From NCBI RefSeq assembly GCF_013410375.1, contig NZ_JACCFL010000001.1:4340001-4404000 (forward strand): 64,000 nt of DNA, given 5' to 3'. The DNA is from Leifsonia shinshuensis. Its GTDB lineage: Bacteria; Actinomycetota; Actinomycetes; Actinomycetales; Microbacteriaceae. A program made the position numbers and the translations under genes. A model generated the notes under the pieces. It had not been told where the DNA came from. It ran no database searches and was given only the letters and a program-made list of their open reading frames with translations. Positions 58,641 to 64,000 of the stretch are shown piece after piece (position 1 is the first letter of the stretch; each line of letters begins with the position of its first letter).

Positions 58641-60398
58641 CTATCCCGCTGCACGCTTCCGTCGCAGCAGCAGGATCCCGGCACCCAGAACCACGGCGCC
58701 GACGCCCACAGCGACCAGCGGAAGGATCACGACGGCGCTTCCCGAGTCGGCAAGTTCCGTGGTCGACCCGCCGCCCGCACCTGCGGCGGCGGCGTTCACG
58801 GCCTGGCAGCTCAGCGCCGCGCCGGGTGCAGGTGTCACGTTCGCGCCCCCGCCCGCACAGCTCAGGCTCACCTGCGTGAACCCGGGAACCGCCGCCTCGG
58901 TGACCGTGTAGGTGCGCCCCGGTACCAGCCCCGCGAACGTGACGGTGGGCGCAGCAGCCGTGGCACGTTGGGTCGCCGGTCCCTGCGACGGTGCGGGCTG
59001 CAGTGTGAAGTCGAAGCCCCAATCGGCCGGTGCGCTTGCGCCGCTGACGGTCTTCGTGACGCTCAACGTCGCATCGGCCAGGTTCGTGACGCGACACGCT
59101 GCAGTCGTCCCGAGCGACGGATGAACGGTGTTCCTCCCGCCGGGGCACACGACCGGGCCGGCCGCAAAGCCAGGCGATGCGGCCTCGGAAACGGTGTACG
59201 TCTGGGCGGGGTCCAGATCGGACCACGTGACCGTCGGGTCGGCGGACGTCGCGGTCAGGGTGGCTGGCCCGGAGAGGGGCGCCGGGTCGAGGGTGAAGTC
59301 GAAGGCCCACCCCTGCGCGGTCGCCGGCTGGACCGACTTCGTCACCGACACCTGCGCCGCCAGGTTGTCCACCGCCTGCACGCACCACTTGTTGGATGCG
59401 CGTCCGAACTCCGGGATCGTGCTGCCGTCGATGTCGGGCGTCGCGGCCGGGGTGCCGTAGCCGGGATAGTAGGTGCATTTCTCGGTCGCGGTCGGATCCT
59501 GATAGTCCGCGACGTGTGGGACGCCGACGGCCGTGCCCGGCTGCCAGCCGGGTGGTAGCCCTGTCTCGTCGACCACGTACGTGCCGCCCTTGGGGATCCA
59601 AAGGCCGTCGGAATCCGTGGTGAACGGCAGGCCCGCATTCGTGTACACGCATTTCAGCGTGGGGCTGAATGCCGCGGGTACCACGAAGGACGCACCATAC
59701 GGCATTCCCGCGGGATAGCCGGCGAGGGGGACGATCTGCTGGTAGCGGCATTGAGCGACGCCGGAGTTGACCACCGTCGGTTCCTGCGGATTCTCCAGCA
59801 TCCGCATCGATAGCTGGAATGCCTGGAAGTCGAGGTCGGCCGGCGGCGTGAGCGAGCCGTTCCACGTCTTGGACAGGAAGAGGTGGTGGCTGCACCGCTG
59901 GGTCGTGTCACCCATCGTGATCGTGGCCGTCTTGCCGCCGAGGGACCACGTCGCCGACTGGCCCCACGTCACCCTGACCGTCACGTCGGCGTCGGGCCAC
60001 CATTGGGTGCGCCCCGTCCGGGAGATGTACTGCGGCGGCCAGACCGGATCCCGCAGCGTCCCGTCCGCGTGGCGAGCAGGCTTGGTGAAGGTCGTGGGGA
60101 GAGGACCCGAGACCACGGTCCCGGAGGTGACCTGGTTCTGCGGACCTTGCGGGATGGTGAGCTCGCCGTCGGGGCCCTGCGACTCCCAACCGAACAGCGC
60201 ATTCCAGGTCGTCCCCGGCCCGGTCCCGCCGGAGACGGGGAGGACGCACTCTGCGATCGGGTTCACGCCGGTCACAGCGAAGGCCGGCTGCGCCACCCAG
60301 AGGCCGGGGACCACCGCCGCGACCAGTCCCGCCGCCACCGCCAGCACGAGCGCGAGCGGTCGCGACCTGCGTGCTCTTTGCCTCTGCGTCCCTCTCAC
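58641..60398 (-). CDS. DUF5979-type cell-surface protein
   Basis: 585 aa. Signal peptide (PLALVLAVAAGLVAAVVPGLWVAQPAFA), a large N-terminal beta domain (about 45-390), then two DUF5979/SpaA-like repeats: ATLSVTKTVSGASAPADWGFDFTL... and VSVTKSVQPATAQGWAFDFTLDP with TYTVTEAA motifs. The C-terminus has ELADSGSA (a degenerate LAxTG-like sorting site), a TM helix and RRKRAAG. GTG 60398 after GGGGA is the chosen start; the longer frame has no RBS. Probably wall-anchored or membrane-anchored adhesin-like protein. Confidence 0.82.
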   Translation of the reverse strand: MRGTQRQRARRSRPLALVLAVAAGLVAAVVPGLWVAQPAFAVTGVNPIAECVLPVSGGTGPGTTWNALFGWESQGPDGELTIPQGPQNQVTSGTVVSGPLPTTFTKPARHADGTLRDPVWPPQYISRTGRTQWWPDADVTVRVTWGQSATWSLGGKTATITMGDTTQRCSHHLFLSKTWNGSLTPPADLDFQAFQLSMRMLENPQEPTVVNSGVAQCRYQQIVPLAGYPAGMPYGASFVVPAAFSPTLKCVYTNAGLPFTTDSDGLWIPKGGTYVVDETGLPPGWQPGTAVGVPHVADYQDPTATEKCTYYPGYGTPAATPDIDGSTIPEFGRASNKWCVQAVDNLAAQVSVTKSVQPATAQGWAFDFTLDPAPLSGPATLTATSADPTVTWSDLDPAQTYTVSEAASPGFAAGPVVCPGGRNTVHPSLGTTAACRVTNLADATLSVTKTVSGASAPADWGFDFTLQPAPSQGPATQRATAAAPTVTFAGLVPGRTYTVTEAAVPGFTQVSLSCAGGGANVTPAPGAALSCQAVNAAAAGAGGGSTTELADSGSAVVILPLVAVGVGAVVLGAGILLLRRKRAAG

Positions 60399-60435
60399 GG
60401 CGTCCCCAATCCCCCGCCTGCACGAGACAGTGTCG

Positions 60436-60466
60436 ACCTCCCGTTCGAGGGGCGTCAACCCGTTCG
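60436..60466 (-). promoter_or_regulatory. Promoter of the DUF5979-type protein gene
   Basis: On the minus strand TTGACG is followed after 18 bp by GACACT, about 30 nt upstream of the GTG start at 60398. The position is reasonable for the main promoter, but the -10 is weak. Confidence 0.4.
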
Positions 60467-60669
60467 CGAGACTCCGGTCGCAGAAGGGTGCTCTCGTGGG
60501 GCGGCGAAACGGGACGAATTCGTCCGGGCACAGCCGCACTCGCGAGCGCGGCGATCGAGCCGACGACCGTTCACGATCCGCGCCATACAGCAGTCAGTGC
60601 GGAGAGCGTGGGATTGATGCGGCCGGCGCTCAGAGGGCCGAGTCGGCGAGCGGGTGGAGTCGATGGGGA

Positions 60670-61461
60670 CTACAGAAGCCCCGTGAGCACTCCGCCGTCG
60701 GCGCGGACGGCGGCGCCGTTGGTCGCGGAGGCGAGCGGGCTCGCGAGGTAGGCGACCAGCGAAGCCAGTTCCGTCGGCTCGAGGAATCGCTCGAGCAGGG
60801 TGGTGCGGTTCTGCCCAATGATCGCGGCCTTCACCGCGTCGACCGGCGCGGACTGCGCGGCCGCGATCGACTCCACCGTCGCGGTGACGCCGTCCGAGTA
60901 GGTCGGGCCGCCGAGCACCGTGTTCACCGTGACCGCCGTGCCCCGCGTGAGCTTGGCGAGCCCGTTGCCGGGGGCGATCATCGCCGCCTTCGTCACGCCG
61001 TAGTGGATCATGTCGGCCGGCACGTTCACGCCGGACTCGCTGCTGACGAAGACGATGCGTCCGCAGCCGCGCTCGAGCATGCCGGGCAGCAGGTGCCGCG
61101 AGAGCCGGACGCCGCTCATCAGGTTGACCTCCAGGTAGCGCGCCCACTCGTCGTCGGCGATGTCGCCGAATGGCGCCAGGTCGAACAGCCCGACGTTGTT
61201 GACGAGGATGTCGACGGCGCTCAGGCTGCCGAGCAGCGCGTCCACCTGGGCGGGGTCGCCGAAGTCGGCGGCCAGCCCGGAGTGCTCAGCGCCGGGGTAC
61301 GCGGCCCGGAGCGCGGCGACCGCCGCCGCGACGGACTCCTCCCGGCGGCCGTTCACGACGACGCGCACGCCCTCCGCGGCGAGCGCCGAGGCCACCGCGT
61401 ACCCGATCCCCTGTGTCGAACCGCTGACGAACGCCGTCTTCCCACGTAGTTGCAGATCCAT
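60670..61461 (-). CDS. SDR family oxidoreductase
   Basis: 263 aa. TGxxxGIG-type motif reads SGSTQGIGYAVASALAAEGVRVVVNGR, then DILVNNVG, VFVSSESGVN and YGVTKAAMIAPGNGLAKL (Tyr-x3-Lys). Complete classical SDR, substrate unknown. Divergent from a MarR gene, with an 18-bp-armed operator between them, so it is probably repressed by that MarR protein and induced by the compound it converts. Confidence 0.92.
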   Translation of the reverse strand: MDLQLRGKTAFVSGSTQGIGYAVASALAAEGVRVVVNGRREESVAAAVAALRAAYPGAEHSGLAADFGDPAQVDALLGSLSAVDILVNNVGLFDLAPFGDIADDEWARYLEVNLMSGVRLSRHLLPGMLERGCGRIVFVSSESGVNVPADMIHYGVTKAAMIAPGNGLAKLTRGTAVTVNTVLGGPTYSDGVTATVESIAAAQSAPVDAVKAAIIGQNRTTLLERFLEPTELASLVAYLASPLASATNGAAVRADGGVLTGLL

Positions 61462-61478
61462 CTCGTCTCCTTCGATTC

Positions 61479-61527
61479 ACTTGCTCAGGAAAGTGAGAGT
61501 AGCGCGATGTCACTTTCCCGAGCAAGT
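61479..61527. promoter_or_regulatory. Long inverted repeat operator of the SDR/MarR pair
   Basis: ACTTGCTCAGGAAAGTGA (61479-61496) and TCACTTTCCCGAGCAAGT (61510-61527) form an 18-bp inverted repeat with one mismatch and a 13-nt centre, in the middle of the 82-bp divergent region. Long arms suggest two MarR dimers acting on both promoters. Confidence 0.8.
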
Positions 61528-61543
61528 CAATTAGGCTCACAGC

Positions 61544-62044
61544 ATGACGACCTCCGACGAGCTCCCCGGCCTGAGCCCTGCCCACCTCCAGGCCTGGGCA
61601 GCCATCGCCACCGTGCTTGAGCGGCTGCCCGCCGCGCTCGACGCCCAGCTGCTGCGCGACAGCGGGGTAACCCACTACGAGCACGGCCTGCTGTACGCGC
61701 TCGCCACCGCATCCGACCGCACGCTGCGGCTGAGCACGCTCGCCGACTACGCGAACAGCACGCTCTCCCGGCTCTCGCGGGCGATCTCCCGTCTGGAGAA
61801 GAAGGGCTGGGTGCGCAGGGAGGTCGACGCCACCGACGGCCGCTTCACCCTGGCGATCCTCACGCCGGAGGGCCACGAGCAGGTCGTGCGAGCCAACCCG
61901 GCGCACCACGCCCTCGTCGAACAACTCGTCTTCGAGCCGCTCACCGAGGCACAGGTGCGCCAGCTGGCTGCGATCTGCGGGCGAATCGCGACCGCGATCG
62001 ATCCGGCGGCGCCGGTGTGGGGGCCGCCGGATCTGACCGGCTGA
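61544..62044 (+). CDS. MarR-family transcriptional regulator
   Basis: 166 aa. TTVLERLPAALDAQLLRDSGVTHYEHGLLYALATASDRTLRLSTLADYANSTLSRLSRAISRLEKKGWVRREVDATDGRFTLAILTPEGHEQV: winged helix with wing motif DATDGRFTL. It lies divergent from the SDR gene and should be both autoregulator and repressor of it. Start ATG 61544 is the only good one. Convergent at the 3' end with the Cfr-like pseudogene. Confidence 0.92.
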   Translation: MTTSDELPGLSPAHLQAWAAIATVLERLPAALDAQLLRDSGVTHYEHGLLYALATASDRTLRLSTLADYANSTLSRLSRAISRLEKKGWVRREVDATDGRFTLAILTPEGHEQVVRANPAHHALVEQLVFEPLTEAQVRQLAAICGRIATAIDPAAPVWGPPDLTG

Positions 62045-62098
62045 GGCCTGGAATGAGGTTGGTGCTCGCCACGATATTCGTGTGGTCGGGGGGCTGAG

Positions 62099-63060
62099 GT
62101 AGCGGGCGTGGAGTTGCCCACACGCGGCGTCGATGCTTGCTCCGAGCTGGCGACGCCGCGTCGCATGAACTCCCTGAGCTTCGAGACCTGATGCGAATTC
62201 GTGCACCTGGCTGCTGCTTGGCGCCGCGTAGCGTAGGTCGGCACCGAGGGCCTCGTTGTAACGGATAACGCTCACGTGGAACAAGTCAGGACGGGAGCGA
62301 CTGTGGACGAGATGCGCGAGCGCGTCGAGGTGTTCAGCACTGTCGTTGGCGCCGGCGATAAGAAGATAGGCGAGGTAGATCTTCCGCCGGCTCGCCACAG
62401 CGTGACTGTCGAGAATCTCGAGATTCTCCTGTAACGGATACCGCTCCTCCATGGGGATGATCTGCGCGCGTTGCTCGGGGAATGGCGAATGTACGCAGAG
62501 CGTGAGCGTCAACTGAGGGTGCTCTTCAACCAGTCGGGCGAGGTTTGGAGCGAAGCCGACAGTGGACACGGTGATCCGTCGAGGCGAGTATCCTGCGTAG
62601 TCGGCTGAAGTCAGCTATGGGTCCATTGCGGGTGCATGACCTGGGCGGCGATCTCGTCGGCGGTGAGGTTGCGAATGAGCCCCACTGCCCCAGTCGCGCA
62701 GAAGGTGCAGCCCAGACCGCATCCGGCTTGGGAGGATACGCACATTGAATCCCACCCTGACCTGTAATGCGACACGACCGTTTCGATCCGTGCGCCAGAC
62801 TCTGATGTAAAGAGTACTTTCTCCAGGTGGTCGTCGCGCTGCACCTCGACGGGGGTCAGCGGATGCAGGCTAGAACCGAACATTTCCGACAGCTCAGCGC
62901 GAAGCGTGGCAGGCAGTGCGTGCACTTGATCGAAGGTCTCCGCGGTCGAGTTCTGCCAGGCGGCGATCAACTGCTTGAACCGGAATGCGGGTTGCCCTGA
63001 GTCGGCCAGGTGCTCGCGAATGCGCATCCATCCACTGCGGGCGGTCAGAGCGGTGTTCAT
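62099..63060 (-). pseudogene. Broken Cfr-like 23S rRNA A2503-C8 methyltransferase
   Basis: The N-terminal part (63060-62611, 149 aa) carries SGWDSMCVSSQAGCGLGCTFCATG with the radical-SAM CxxxCxxC (C114, C118, C121) and NLTADEIAAQV. The C-terminal part (from about 62603 in another frame) continues SPRRITVSTVGFAP, then LTLCVHSPFPEQRAQIIPMEERYP and IDAACGQLHARY with the second catalytic Cys. Both halves match Cfr better than RlmN (CATG, HSPxxExR, RYP). Between them only 47 nt remain where Cfr has about 123, so the GMGE region is deleted and the frame shifted. The C-terminus has no stop before the marR gene. Confidence 0.85.
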
Positions 63061-63242
63061 GTGTCACCGCCCGCAGTGGGAAGGATCTGGCGCCCGCGAT
63101 AGTAGCCGCAGTGCTGGCATACACGATGAGCAGGGGTCTGCTTGCCGCAGGCCGGATTCGTGCATTTGGTGAGGGCAGTGGCCTTTGCCGTCCAGTGGGC
63201 GCGACGATGTTGAGTCCGGGCGCGAGATTTGCGGTGCTGCAT
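63057..63242 (-). CDS. rpmF: Ribosomal protein bL32 paralogue
   Basis: 61 aa. MQHRKSRARTQHRRAHWTAKATALTKCTNPACGKQTPAHRVCQHCGYYRGRQI: bL32 core with four zinc-binding cysteines. Stop overlaps the start of the Cfr-like gene (ATGA). Being coupled to a 23S rRNA modification gene is unusual, as housekeeping rpmF is generally elsewhere; this may be a second, condition-specific or resistance-linked copy. Alternatively it is the only bL32 gene of the organism, which the window cannot tell. Confidence 0.8.
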   Translation of the reverse strand: MQHRKSRARTQHRRAHWTAKATALTKCTNPACGKQTPAHRVCQHCGYYRGRQILPTAGGDT

Positions 63243-63765
63243 TGGGATGGCCTTTCGCGAAGAAGATTGCGGATCAGTGAGACTGAACGGCACAACCGAC
63301 ACCGGCCTTATGCGGAGAGCACGGAACGGCCCGATTCGCAGCGAAGACGACAGCGCACAAATGGCCCCTGGTCAGGCTCGTTGCCCGTCGAGGAGGAGGC
63401 CACGCCACAGGTTCCCTGTGGGTTCGGCTCATCGCGACCAGTGTCGGAAGGATCGCGAACATGCCGATGCGAGGCTTCGGCCGCGCTGAGCGGCGAAGGT
63501 TTCCCGACGCCTCACTGTGAGAGATCAACGCAGGAAGAGGTCAGTCACCCGGGCTTGTGATGTGCCCGCGAATGGTGAGCGCCACCGGCAGTTCGGTGGC
63601 TAGATTCTGTCGACCTCGATATCCATAGGTACTACTCTACACAGTCTTATCCGGGATACGAGTTTCTGGTGCGCCTGCTAAATCGAGCTGTTTGAGTTCC
63701 GAGGTTCGAAATCACGCTGAGTCGGGTCCGGTGCAGGACGCCTCGATAGCTCGAGGGCTTCGCAG
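63243..63765. other. Gene-poor region upstream of the bL32-Cfr pair
   Basis: 523 bp with no convincing gene on either strand; open frames here have no family resemblance. CCACAGG-TTC-CCTGTGG (63405-63421) is a perfect 17-bp palindrome about 160 bp upstream of the bL32 start and may belong to its control region. The sequence at 63640-63720 is AT-richer, possibly promoter. Nothing else seen. Confidence 0.55.
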
Positions 63766-64000
63766 TCATCCGATGCCGTGCTCTTCGACGATCCATGAGC
63801 GAGTCTGAGATCGGTCGAGGAATCGCGCCTCGTCTTCAGCCACCCCCGACCCTTCGGCGAGGACCAGCGCCAGCCAGGAGCGGTAGGCGGTTTCGTCGGG
63901 GAACTTCATGTGCGTCATCACATCGAAGCCGGCTGAGAACCGACGCTCGTCGACTGGAGGCAGGTAGTTGCGAACGTAGTAGTCGGGCGCAGGCGCTTTG
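63766..64000 (-). CDS. C-terminal part of an EthD-like protein, truncated by the window edge
   Basis: 78 codons are visible, entering from beyond 64000 and ending with TGA at 63766-63768. The translation runs KAPAPDYYVRNYLPPVDERR, FSAGFDVMTHMKFPDETAYR, SWLALVLAEGSGVAEDEARF, LDRSQTRSWIVEEHGIG. The F-x-x-GFDVMTHMKF and D-x-x-R-SWIVEEH parts resemble EthD/dimeric alpha-beta barrel proteins. Family assignment is moderate, and the start is not in the window. Confidence 0.65.
   Translation of the reverse strand, partial: KAPAPDYYVRNYLPPVDERRFSAGFDVMTHMKFPDETAYRSWLALVLAEGSGVAEDEARFLDRSQTRSWIVEEHGIG

Noticed and set aside
62985..63560. 191-residue plus-strand frame over the bL32-Cfr start region
   Set aside because: No family resemblance and antisense to bL32 and the Cfr-like gene, both well supported by motifs.
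63690..63720. GGTTCGAAATC, similar to a tRNA T-loop
   Set aside because: The flanking bases do not form a T stem, and no anticodon arm, D arm or acceptor stem can be drawn.

Overview
This is a high-GC window of dense, short-spaced operons from a chromosome of an actinobacterium, most like Microbacteriaceae (Leifsonia and relatives). The signs are lipobox lipoproteins, LAxTG-type surface anchors, MarR/ArsR/LacI control, many ATGA or GTGA gene junctions, an M-box riboswitch and leaderless expression. No rRNA, tRNA, CRISPR array, transposase or integrase was recognised.

Layout. 1-6.7 kb: a truncated phosphoesterase, a leaderless ArsR/SRPBCC pair, an atypical SDR, a secreted lipase, an ECF sigma factor with a SnoaL-like tail and an M50 membrane peptidase. 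6.9-13.1 kb: a MacAB-like exporter operon with two glycine-rich adaptor proteins and a lipoprotein. 13.1-20.3 kb: a leftward operon joining a branched-chain-amino-acid-type ABC importer (fused LivH-LivM permease) to a luciferase-like monooxygenase and two carboxymuconolactone-decarboxylase-fold proteins. 20.4-29.2 kb: surface and secreted proteins, an Hsp20/MerR locus, a MetE-like methyltransferase and an alpha/beta hydrolase. 29.4-33.5 kb: a LAxTG surface protein beside a membrane-tethered ECF sigma fusion.

33.5-37.9 kb is a magnesium locus. A classical M-box riboswitch with a short downstream leader ORF precedes an NRAMP-family transporter carrying magnesium-type selectivity residues, then a soluble MgtE-N/CBS sensor protein, MgtC and a 53-residue membrane protein.

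38-54.8 kb is a LacI-controlled catabolic region. Three promoters of identical geometry each carry the same double operator just after the -10 box. They drive two carbohydrate ABC importers and a set of enzymes acting mostly on C-N bonds: a ceramidase-like hydrolase, an M20 amidohydrolase, a CE4 deacetylase/imidase and a DegT aminotransferase. Two oxidoreductases, a SemiSWEET and a TIM-barrel isomerase accompany them. I read this as an uptake and degradation system for an amide-containing sugar or cyclitol. It is the best candidate for an undescribed system here.

54.8-64 kb: a secreted protein, a lower-GC island with two DUF7336-like proteins flanked by 38-bp direct repeats, a DUF5979-type surface protein, a divergent SDR/MarR pair with a long operator, and a bL32-Cfr gene pair in which the Cfr-like 23S rRNA methyltransferase is broken by an internal deletion.
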